From the NCBI GenBank assembly GCA_030830145.1, contig JAURNO010000099.1:1-6171 (forward strand): a DNA stretch of 6,171 nt, given 5' to 3'. Origin of the DNA: Verrucomicrobiota bacterium (lineage in GTDB: Bacteria > Verrucomicrobiota > Verrucomicrobiia > Opitutales > Seribacteraceae). This document shows, one piece after another, positions 1 through 5,720 of this stretch (its first letter is position 1; the number at the start of each line of letters is the position of its first letter). The position numbers were made by a program, and so were the translations under genes. The notes beneath the pieces are model-generated. The model was not told the origin of the DNA, ran no database searches, and saw nothing but the letters and a program-made list of their open reading frames with translations.

Positions 1-528
1 GACCTGGTTCGCCTTAATCTGCCACAGCATTTGCTCTCTGCAACCTTGGCGGCTTGGATCAAGATTGATGCCTTGCCTTCGACCCTCGCCCCGCTCATTC
101 ATGCGGAGCCTTTTTCTTTAGGCGCTACTTGCTGGTCGATCAACAAGCAGGGCCAACTTGCTCTCCGGGTGAAATCAGCCACTGGATTCGAACTTTACGA
201 ATCGGCCGTAGCTTTTGGAGAAGAACGCGTTGGAAGGTGGACTCACGTGGCGACTACTCTGGATTCCGAATCGAAGATGATCAGCCATTACGTCAATGGT
301 CGTTCCTTCAGCCATGAGAAAATGAGCGATATGGTTCCTCTTACTTTTGAGAAGTCTCTCCTCGGCCATTCTTTCGATATGCCGGATCATAATGGCATTG
401 CTCTTCGGGGCAGTATCGACGAGTTCGTTCTTTTTGAGATCGCCTACGGCGAGGATGCGATTCGTAGAATATACGAAATTGGGCGTCCTTTTGATCCGGC
501 AGACCGTTTGGGTCCCAGCCTGCCCTAA
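1..528 (+). CDS. LamG/concanavalin A-like domain protein, C-terminal part (5' end outside window)
   Basis: The reading frame is already open at base 1 and runs 175 codons to a TAA, so the gene begins upstream; the TTG at 31 is probably internal. The visible part reads as a LamG (Laminin_G_3, jelly-roll) domain. An early strand ends in AAWIKID, the centre has GRWTHVATTLD followed by HYVNGRSF, and the end has LRGSIDEFVLFEIAYGEDAIRRIYEIGRP. This 'G-x-IDEF-x-F ... I-x-x-IYE-x-GRP' ending is typical of LamG domains at the C-terminus of secreted or membrane-anchored proteins, including FecR-LamG proteins of Verrucomicrobiota and Planctomycetota. Such domains bind carbohydrate or protein ligands and are not enzymes by themselves. 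What precedes it (FecR, a hydrolase, a signal peptide) cannot be seen. It converges on the methyltransferase gene with 23 bp between the stop codons and no clear terminator. Confidence 0.72.
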   Translation, partial: DLVRLNLPQHLLSATLAAWIKIDALPSTLAPLIHAEPFSLGATCWSINKQGQLALRVKSATGFELYESAVAFGEERVGRWTHVATTLDSESKMISHYVNGRSFSHEKMSDMVPLTFEKSLLGHSFDMPDHNGIALRGSIDEFVLFEIAYGEDAIRRIYEIGRPFDPADRLGPSLP

Positions 529-551
529 ATTCATCGAGTTAGGGTTTATCG

Positions 552-1544
552 TTACTCTTTGCGAAGGCCCCAAAGAGCCTGAAACTTGTTTCCCATATGA
601 AGAGGGTGGATAAGTTCCTTGAGGGCTTGGGTCTTGGAGGTAGGTGAAGCCGTGGATTGCGACAAAATTTCCTGAATTTTCCGACTTGCATGATGCATGA
701 AAAACGATTCCTGACTTACAAGTTCGGAAGGATTGAAATGGGTTTTCTCGAGAATCCCGATTAATTCATCCCAGCAAAGATGACAGGTGATATCTTGTTC
801 GCCAAGGTTGGAGAGAAGATCGGTACCCATTTTGTGACGAAAATATGATCGAGCAGTTCCCTGAGGGCGCTCCTTGAGCAAGGTTTCTTGATCTAGGCCA
901 TAGTCGAAAGTAAGGAAAAGCCCGCTCCAATTTTTACTACACAAGCTCTCAAGTGCTTCGATTGATCCAGACGGCCAGTCTAGCTCATAGGGGTTAGCGT
1001 ATTCGGTAGGGAAACTGTGAGCTTGCGAAGAAACCGAATCCATGGCCGCTTCTAGGAATAAACCATTTTCAAGTCTAACTCCCATTTCCATCCATTCTTT
1101 ATTCTGAGGATCGAAGCGGAAACGTTTGAATACTTGGGCGTCCAACCATTCGTTCGAATAGACCACTGCGGGAGATGGAATCTGAAATGGGTCCCCCAAT
1201 CTTATAACTTGCGTCTTTCCAAAAGGATGATCGTTGCCACTCAAGACGAATTTTTTCGGTTCGGCCGCAATTTCCACAAAGGTGTAGTCGTGAAGGTTTT
1301 CGCCGTCCAGAATATCAACGCAGGCATCCACAATCAAGTCTCCCCAAAGATCGCCAAACGAGGAAGAAGTAAAGAAGTCGGTTTGGTCCGATCGGCCGAC
1401 CCGGTTTTTGGCGGTTGAGTAGTAGCCGATTTGCTCTTCGTAAAGGGCAAAATCAACATACTCGTCAAAAGGCAGGACGGTACGCTTCCCCAAGCGCTTT
1501 GCGAAGGATTCGAGAACAAGTTGGGTGAGCTTTGTCGTTGGCAT
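552..1544 (-). CDS. MidA/NDUFAF7-family SAM-dependent methyltransferase (DUF185, Methyltransf_28)
   Basis: This 330-residue protein matches the COG1565/MidA family along its length. It has ALYEEQIGYY (33-42), DFFTSSSFG (56-64), SNEWLDAQVFKRF (130-142), FDYG (213-216), a GTARSYFRHKMGTD...GEQDIT block (229-253) and the C-terminal MGNKFQALWG (317-326). Eukaryotic NDUFAF7 methylates an arginine of the complex I subunit NDUFS2; the bacterial substrate is not established. The protein looks cytosolic, with no signal peptide or membrane segment. Oddity: the SAM-binding motif I, normally VEIGxGxGxL, reads FVEIAAEPKKFVL (89-101), so the glycines are missing. SAM binding may be altered or lost. I chose the ATG at 1544; a TTG two codons upstream (1550) is possible but would bring the start even closer to the divergent protease gene. 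No strong Shine-Dalgarno precedes it. Family assignment is firm, activity uncertain. Confidence 0.88.
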   Translation of the reverse strand: MPTTKLTQLVLESFAKRLGKRTVLPFDEYVDFALYEEQIGYYSTAKNRVGRSDQTDFFTSSSFGDLWGDLIVDACVDILDGENLHDYTFVEIAAEPKKFVLSGNDHPFGKTQVIRLGDPFQIPSPAVVYSNEWLDAQVFKRFRFDPQNKEWMEMGVRLENGLFLEAAMDSVSSQAHSFPTEYANPYELDWPSGSIEALESLCSKNWSGLFLTFDYGLDQETLLKERPQGTARSYFRHKMGTDLLSNLGEQDITCHLCWDELIGILEKTHFNPSELVSQESFFMHHASRKIQEILSQSTASPTSKTQALKELIHPLHMGNKFQALWGLRKE

Positions 1545-1555
1545 CGTCAATAGGG

Positions 1556-2116
1556 TTGGATAAGCCCTTATCGGTGAAACTCAAGAGAGTAGTCAAGTGG
1601 AAGGTATCTTGGTATCAGGTAATCGCGCTGTTTTTTTCAGGGGTGATTGGCTTTGGGTTGGCCATGTTAGCGGTTACTCCGGAGCTCAGATCTTTGTTTG
1701 ACCCCGCTTATTGGGGGGCGATGAGCCGGATCGAGGAATCCCTCCGATTGACTCATTCCAAATACGTCGACGAGAATGAATCGGGCTTCGGCGAGCTTGC
1801 CGATCGTGCAATTGACGGAATGGTGACCGGTTTGGATCGACACTCCAGTTATTACCCTCCTGTGCAGTACAAAGCTTTTCAAGATGACACTCACAGGCGT
1901 TACTTGGGGGTTGGTGTAATGATCCGCAATGTGGAGAAAGGAGTTTTACTGACAAAGGTCTTCGCAGGAGGGCCTGCGGAAAAGGCTGGATTGAAAGTGG
2001 GTGAGTTTATCTTGGAGGTAGATGGAGAATCCGTGGAGGGCTTGGAACTTGATGAGATCAGTTCCAAGGTCAAAGGAGAGAAGGGTACTTTTGTGAATCT
2101 TCTTATTCTTGATTAA
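1556..2116 (+). CDS. N-terminal half of the S41 protease: membrane anchor and PDZ domain
   Basis: This 186-residue product begins with a basic stretch (KLKRVVKWK, 8-16) followed by a hydrophobic segment, about residues 20-40, which should be an uncleaved anchor placing the rest in the periplasm. Residues 51-112 carry the CTP N-terminal region, with AIDGMVTGLDRHSSYY (85-100) corresponding to the family's 'GM-x-x-LD-x-HS-x-Y' signature. The PDZ domain follows: YLGVGV (116-121) and GGPAEKAGLKVGEFILEVDG (138-157). It ends at VNLLILD, just where the PDZ domain ends. By itself it has no catalytic residues; as a separate protein it could only bind C-termini of substrates. TTG 1556 is the first start candidate clear of the divergent gene, but TTG 1532, TTG 1538 and GTG 1574 also fit; none has a good Shine-Dalgarno. 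Confidence 0.6.
   Translation: MDKPLSVKLKRVVKWKVSWYQVIALFFSGVIGFGLAMLAVTPELRSLFDPAYWGAMSRIEESLRLTHSKYVDENESGFGELADRAIDGMVTGLDRHSSYYPPVQYKAFQDDTHRRYLGVGVMIRNVEKGVLLTKVFAGGPAEKAGLKVGEFILEVDGESVEGLELDEISSKVKGEKGTFVNLLILD
1567..1596 (-). promoter_or_regulatory. Candidate sigma70-type promoter for the MidA-family gene
   Basis: On the minus strand TTGACT (1596-1591, five of six matches to TTGACA) is followed after 18 bases by GATAAG (1572-1567, four of six matches to TATAAT). Transcription would begin near 1560, leaving about 15 bases before the ATG at 1544. The site lies inside the first codons of the divergent protease gene, as expected where the two starts almost touch. This is a match by eye to a general consensus and nothing more. 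Confidence 0.33.
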
Positions 2117-2170
2117 GACGAAAAGAAAAGGACCGTTCGCGTTCGACGTGATGAAATTGAAATTTCATCC

Positions 2171-2857
2171 GTGGAAAACATATCCATCGATGAAAAGGGT
2201 ACGGGTTATTTGCATCTTATTCAATTTACCGAGCGAACCGCCCGGGAAGTCCAAGACGCCTTGATTGGTTTGAGAGACCAAGGAATGGAGCGTTTGGTTT
2301 TGGACCTTAGGGACAATTCCGGAGGTTTGCTTTCGGCCGCTATCGAGGTGTCAGACCTCTTTTTGGAAAAGGATCGCCTAATTGTTTCAGTGAAAGGACG
2401 GGACGGGGTGAATTTAAGAGATTTCCGATCTACTTCGAGAAAGTTGTTTCGAGAGCCTCTCGTAGTGTTGTTGAACGAGGGCAGCGCGAGTGCGTCGGAG
2501 ATTGTTGCTGGTGCTTTCTCGGTGCTCGGGCGAGCCCGTTTGGTGGGAGAGAAATCCTATGGAAAAGGCTCTGTTCAAACAATCTTTCCCCTAAGCGACG
2601 GATCGGGTCTTAAGCTGACGACGGCCATGTATTTTCTTCCGGATGGTTCGACTATACACGAGCAAGGTATCGAGCCCGACGTGCTGGTTCCATGCAGTGA
2701 TGCAAATGAAAGTAAGCTTCGAATGCAACGATACGGAGATCCAAGCTTGACTGGTAAGGAGTACGAGGAACTTTTTGGTTTTTCTAAAATTTCCGACCTG
2801 CAAAAATCCAAAGCGTTCGATCTTCTGAGCGGGGATTCCAATGTCACCGGTCAATAA
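2171..2857 (+). CDS. C-terminal half of the S41 protease: catalytic core
   Basis: The 228-residue stretch holds the whole tail-specific protease core. It has GYLHLIQF (12-19), LVLDLRDNSGGLL (42-54), the nucleophile block NEGSASASEI (102-111), GEKSYGKGSVQ (126-136) and DGSTIHEQGIEPDV further on. The likely nucleophile Ser107 and general base Lys132 are 25 residues apart, the same spacing as in Prc of E. coli and plant D1 protease, so the dyad is intact. Expression is doubtful. The first in-frame start codon after the stop is GTG 2171, no Shine-Dalgarno lies before it, and starting there would drop the strand joining PDZ and core and give no export signal. Without the upstream anchor the product would stay in the cytosol. 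Its good conservation suggests the disruption is recent or is an artefact. Confidence 0.6.
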   Translation: MENISIDEKGTGYLHLIQFTERTAREVQDALIGLRDQGMERLVLDLRDNSGGLLSAAIEVSDLFLEKDRLIVSVKGRDGVNLRDFRSTSRKLFREPLVVLLNEGSASASEIVAGAFSVLGRARLVGEKSYGKGSVQTIFPLSDGSGLKLTTAMYFLPDGSTIHEQGIEPDVLVPCSDANESKLRMQRYGDPSLTGKEYEELFGFSKISDLQKSKAFDLLSGDSNVTGQ

Positions 2858-2861
2858 AACC

Positions 2862-2865
2862 AGGG
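2862..2865 (+). promoter_or_regulatory. Ribosome binding site of tsaD
   Basis: AGGG lies four bases before the ATG at 2870, within the 12 bp gap after the protease stop. It is the clearest Shine-Dalgarno in the window and supports the tsaD start and translation from a shared transcript. Confidence 0.5.
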
Positions 2866-2869
2866 TTCT

Positions 2870-3913
2870 ATGATTTTGGGAATCGAAAGTTCTTGCGACG
2901 AAACCGCTCTTTCTCTTTTTGATCCCGCTCAAGGTTTTTTGGACGAGTGGGTACGCAGTCAGATCCAAAGTCATGCGGATTATGGTGGGGTGGTACCGGA
3001 CTTGGCCGTAAGCGAGCATTTGGCCAATTTTACCCCTCTTTTGGATTTGGTAAGAAGCGAGAACGAAATGCCTGGGAGGATTTCCAGAATTGCCGTTACC
3101 TGTGGGCCGGGTTTGATTGGTTGTCTTGGAATGGGTTTGTCGGTGGCCAAGACCCTCGGTTTGCTTTGGGGAATTCCGGTTCAAGGCGTAAATCATTTGC
3201 GTGGGCATGCTTTTTCGCCCTTTATGGGATTGAATCTCGCGGATGATCGAAGGTGGGCAGATTTCCTTCCTCACCTCGGTTTGCTGGTCTCGGGTGGAAA
3301 CACCCTTTTGTTCCGCATGGACAATGAAAGGGAAATCGAGGTTTTGGCCAAGACTGTCGACGATGCCGCCGGTGAGGCTTTGGACAAGGGAGGAAAGCTT
3401 TTGGGCATTGCTTATCCTGGTGGTGCGGAGCTTGAGAGAAAGGCAAGGGGAGGGGATGACCGAGCCTTTCCTTTTCCCCGTGCCTTCCCTGCTAGGAACG
3501 AAATGAAATTTAGTTTCTCGGGTCTCAAGACAAGCCTGCTCTATACTCTTCAAAAAATGGAAGAGGAAGAAATCGAAAATCGTTATGCGGATCTCTGTGC
3601 TTCTTATCAATCAGCCGCAATCGATCATTTGCTAAACAAAAGTCGTCAGGTTTTGCGTACCGAGCAATTCAAAAGTTTTGGGCTTTCCGGAGGGGTGGCC
3701 AACAACCAGGTGCTTCGATCAAAACTCGAAGAACTTTCGAATGACGAAGGCGTTGATTTTCTTGCAGCTGAAATGCGCCATACGGGAGACAACGCCTCCA
3801 TGATCGCCTATGCCGCCGAGGTTGATTCAAAACATCTTTGGTCCAATGAGAACCAGGAATTATCGTTCAATCCCTCTCTGCAACTTGACGACAGCGAGTT
3901 TTCGCAAGCCTAA
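2870..3913 (+). CDS. tsaD: tRNA N6-adenosine threonylcarbamoyltransferase TsaD
   Basis: TsaD transfers the threonylcarbamoyl group from threonylcarbamoyl-AMP to A37 of tRNAs reading ANN codons. In bacteria it works with TsaB and TsaE, in the cytosol, and is near-essential. The 347 residues have normal family length and all landmarks of the ASKHA fold: GIESSCDETA (4-13), QSHADYGGVVPDLA (33-46), the metal site NHLRGH with His109 and His113, LVSGGNT (139-145), DDAAGEALDKGGKLLG (164-179), FSFSGLKT (214-221), LSGGVANNQ (272-280), and GDNASMIAYAA (306-316) supplying metal ligand Asp307. No domain is missing and no frameshift is seen. The ATG at 2870 starts directly at the family N-terminus and has an AGGG ahead of it. 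It lies 12 bp after the protease gene, so co-transcription is likely. The partners tsaB and tsaE are not in view. Confidence 0.97.
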   Translation: MILGIESSCDETALSLFDPAQGFLDEWVRSQIQSHADYGGVVPDLAVSEHLANFTPLLDLVRSENEMPGRISRIAVTCGPGLIGCLGMGLSVAKTLGLLWGIPVQGVNHLRGHAFSPFMGLNLADDRRWADFLPHLGLLVSGGNTLLFRMDNEREIEVLAKTVDDAAGEALDKGGKLLGIAYPGGAELERKARGGDDRAFPFPRAFPARNEMKFSFSGLKTSLLYTLQKMEEEEIENRYADLCASYQSAAIDHLLNKSRQVLRTEQFKSFGLSGGVANNQVLRSKLEELSNDEGVDFLAAEMRHTGDNASMIAYAAEVDSKHLWSNENQELSFNPSLQLDDSEFSQA

Positions 3914-3940
3914 AACATTTCATTTCCCTCTCTTGCTTCT

Positions 3941-3968
3941 TTGGCGAAAATATCCATCATGTAATTAT
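3941..3968 (+). promoter_or_regulatory. Weak candidate promoter before cysI
   Basis: In the 61 bp gap after tsaD, TTGGCG (3941-3946) and AATTAT (3963-3968) are 16 bases apart, each with four of six consensus matches. Transcription would start close to the cysI ATG at 3975, giving an almost leaderless message, which would fit the lack of a Shine-Dalgarno there. The gap contains no convincing terminator for tsaD, so readthrough from upstream is an equally good explanation. Confidence 0.2.
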
Positions 3969-3974
3969 CCAAAT

Positions 3975-5678
3975 ATGTCAGACACTAATCTACCCAAGAA
4001 GCTTTCCAAAAACGAAAGCATAAAAGAAGAAAGCGATTACCTCCGCGGCACGATCGCAGAGAGCCTTTCGGACACCACCACGGGCGCGATTTCTCCCAAT
4101 GACTCCCAACTCACGAAGTTTCACGGAACTTATTTGCAGGACGATCGGGACAAACGAAGCGCATTGATCAAGGAAAAGAAGGAGAAAGCTTTTTCCTTCA
4201 TGATCCGCGTTCGCGTGCCCGGAGGCGTCTGTACCCCTGCCCAATGGATTGGAATCAATCGGTTGTCGGACGAGTTTGCCGACGGCACCCTCAAGCTTAC
4301 CACCAGGCAGGCGTTCCAATTGCACGGTGTGCTGAAGGGTAACCTCAAGCAAACCATGAAGGAAATCAACGATACTTTACTTGATACCTTGGCTGCGTGC
4401 GGAGACGTAAACCGAAACGTCATGAGCCCTTCCAATCCCTTTGAGTCAAGTCTACATGGAGAAGCATTGGCATTGGCCAAAGATCTTCACGATCACCTTA
4501 CGCCACGAACGACGGCCTACGCCGAAATTTGGTTGGATGGTGAAAAAACTGCGGTGGGTGAGGAAACGGTCGAGCCGATTTACGGGAAAACCTATTTGCC
4601 CCGGAAATTCAAGATAGCAGTTGCTCTTCCTCCGCGTAACGACGTCGATGTCTTTTCCAACGATCTTGGATTCGTAGGAATAATCGAGGATGGCCGCATA
4701 GTGGGATACAATGTGCTTGTTGGAGGAGGACTAGGCATGACTCACGGCAAAATGACTACTTTCCCTCGAGTGGCTGACGATATTGGTTTTTGCCTGCCCG
4801 AACAAGCGGTGCAAGTGGCTGAAGAAATCGTGAAGATTCAGCGGGATTTCGGGAATCGTTCGGACCGGCGCAATGCTCGCTTGAAATATACCATCGAAGG
4901 AAGGGGAGTGGATTGGTTCAAGCAGGAGTTGAACACACGTTTGGGGTGGAGTTTGGATGCATCTCGGAATTTTTCTTTCGAATCAACAACGGACCGGTAC
5001 GGTTGGTCCGAAGATGCGGACGGAAAATGGACTTTCGGTCTTTTTGTAGAAGGTGGTCGATTGAGAAATTCGGGCCGGGCCCTTGAAAAAGAGGCAATCC
5101 GGGAGATTGCCGAAAATGTCCCCTGCGAGTTTAGGTTGACGGCAAACCAAAACCTTGTAATTGCCCGCATTTCAGGCGAAGACAAAGCTAAGATCGAGAA
5201 CATATTTCGAGAAAAAGGTGTTCGCAACCCTACTGAATTATCCGCCTTGCGGCTTAATTCAATCGCTTGTACGGCTCTGCCCACATGTGGATTGGCTTTG
5301 GCCGAAAGCGAGCGTTATTTGCCCGGCTTAATTGATGAGCTTGACCAAGTCATTGACGGTCTTGGTTTGCGTGATGAGTCAATAGCGATCCGTTCCACCG
5401 GTTGCCCGAACGGATGCGGTCGCCCCTACTTGGGAGAAATCGGATTAGTCGGGAAGTCGCCCGGTAAGTATAATCTCTACCTCGGGGCAGGCTTGGACGG
5501 CACGCGCCTGAACAAGCTTTACAGGCAAGCCATTACGAATGATGAAATCGTATCTGAACTCAAGCCGGTGCTTGAGGATTATGCGGGTAACCGGGAAGGG
5601 GGAGAGAGGTTTGGGGACTTCTGCATCCGGCAAGGTTATGTCAAGGCGACCGTTCAAGGTGCTGATTTTCATGATTAA
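3975..5678 (+). CDS. cysI: Assimilatory sulfite reductase, siroheme/[4Fe-4S] hemoprotein subunit CysI
   Basis: CysI reduces sulfite to sulfide with six electrons, in the cytosolic assimilation path toward cysteine. The 567 residues match the 570 of E. coli CysI throughout: KFHGTYLQDDRDKR (48-61), FMIRVRVPGG (75-84), TTRQAFQLHGVLK (109-121), CGDVNRNVM (142-150), TYLPRKFK (206-213, sulfite-binding lysines 211 and 213), CTALPTC (Cys432, Cys438) and TGCPNGC (Cys477, Cys481). The four cluster cysteines have exactly the spacing of E. coli 434/440/479/483, so the [4Fe-4S]-siroheme site should be intact. The ATG at 3975 gives the family N-terminus; the frame remains open upstream to 3810 but that part overlaps tsaD and resembles nothing. 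There is no Shine-Dalgarno. The flavoprotein partner CysJ is not adjacent, so the electron donor (a distant CysJ or ferredoxin) is unknown. Confidence 0.95.
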   Translation: MSDTNLPKKLSKNESIKEESDYLRGTIAESLSDTTTGAISPNDSQLTKFHGTYLQDDRDKRSALIKEKKEKAFSFMIRVRVPGGVCTPAQWIGINRLSDEFADGTLKLTTRQAFQLHGVLKGNLKQTMKEINDTLLDTLAACGDVNRNVMSPSNPFESSLHGEALALAKDLHDHLTPRTTAYAEIWLDGEKTAVGEETVEPIYGKTYLPRKFKIAVALPPRNDVDVFSNDLGFVGIIEDGRIVGYNVLVGGGLGMTHGKMTTFPRVADDIGFCLPEQAVQVAEEIVKIQRDFGNRSDRRNARLKYTIEGRGVDWFKQELNTRLGWSLDASRNFSFESTTDRYGWSEDADGKWTFGLFVEGGRLRNSGRALEKEAIREIAENVPCEFRLTANQNLVIARISGEDKAKIENIFREKGVRNPTELSALRLNSIACTALPTCGLALAESERYLPGLIDELDQVIDGLGLRDESIAIRSTGCPNGCGRPYLGEIGLVGKSPGKYNLYLGAGLDGTRLNKLYRQAITNDEIVSELKPVLEDYAGNREGGERFGDFCIRQGYVKATVQGADFHD

Positions 5679-5720
5679 AATATTACTGGGCTGAACCTAG
5701 AGAGGATCTGAGTTTTATTT

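Larger units (their letters stand above)
1556..2857 (+). pseudogene. ctpA: S41 carboxy-terminal processing protease gene interrupted by an in-frame TAA
   Basis: Codons from 1556 to 2857 form one continuous frame of 433 sense positions, broken only by TAA at 2114-2116 (codon 187). The 18 codons after the stop still read as CTP sequence (DEKKRTVRVRRDEIEISS), the strand that normally links the PDZ domain to the catalytic core. Gene and protein are therefore contiguous and only one codon is wrong. Read through, the protein would be an anchored periplasmic protease: membrane segment about 20-40, PDZ about 115-186, catalytic Ser312 and Lys337. Because the frame is kept, a substitution (for example GAA, CAA or AAA to TAA) explains it better than an indel. 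The options are a real nonsense mutation, a sequence error, or two separate polypeptides. General reassignment of TAA is excluded because the neighbouring genes end with it. The start is uncertain (TTG 1532, TTG 1538, TTG 1556 or GTG 1574). Confidence 0.72.

Noticed and set aside
563..578. An AGGC...GCCT inverted repeat near the convergent ends of the LamG and MidA-family genes
   Set aside because: A four-base stem with an eight-base loop inside the coding end of the methyltransferase gene, without a T-tract, is expected by chance.
1538..1564. TTGGCA and GATAAG as a plus-strand promoter for the protease gene
   Set aside because: The spacer is only 15 bases, and the implied start would fall downstream of or at the candidate start codons. 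It is too weak to list.
1560..1571. ATAAG-CC-CTTAT palindrome at the divergent junction as an operator
   Set aside because: Five-base arms are too short to stand out, and part of it is already accounted for by the candidate -10 box.
2114..2116. TAA reassigned to a sense codon
   Set aside because: The LamG gene, the MidA-family gene, tsaD, cysI and the protease gene itself all end at TAA in positions that fit family lengths, so TAA is an ordinary stop in this genome.
2591..3610. A 339-codon open frame on the minus strand across the end of the protease gene and most of tsaD
   Set aside because: It is antisense to TsaD, whose motifs are complete in the plus strand, it spans a gene boundary, and its translation shows no recognisable domain. 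It is a by-product of codon use.
3959..3964. ATGTAA start-stop element upstream of cysI as a regulatory mini-ORF
   Set aside because: No ribosome site precedes it, and a six-base coincidence in a T/A-rich gap is not evidence of regulation.
3810..3974. An upstream extension of the cysI frame of 55 codons
   Set aside because: Most of it overlaps tsaD in another frame, the residues have no counterpart in CysI proteins, and ATG 3975 yields the normal family length.
5686..5700. A small hairpin (CTGGG, loop CTGAA, CCTAG) after cysI as a terminator
   Set aside because: The stem has only five pairs including a G-U, and no T-run follows. It would not end transcription in a standard way.
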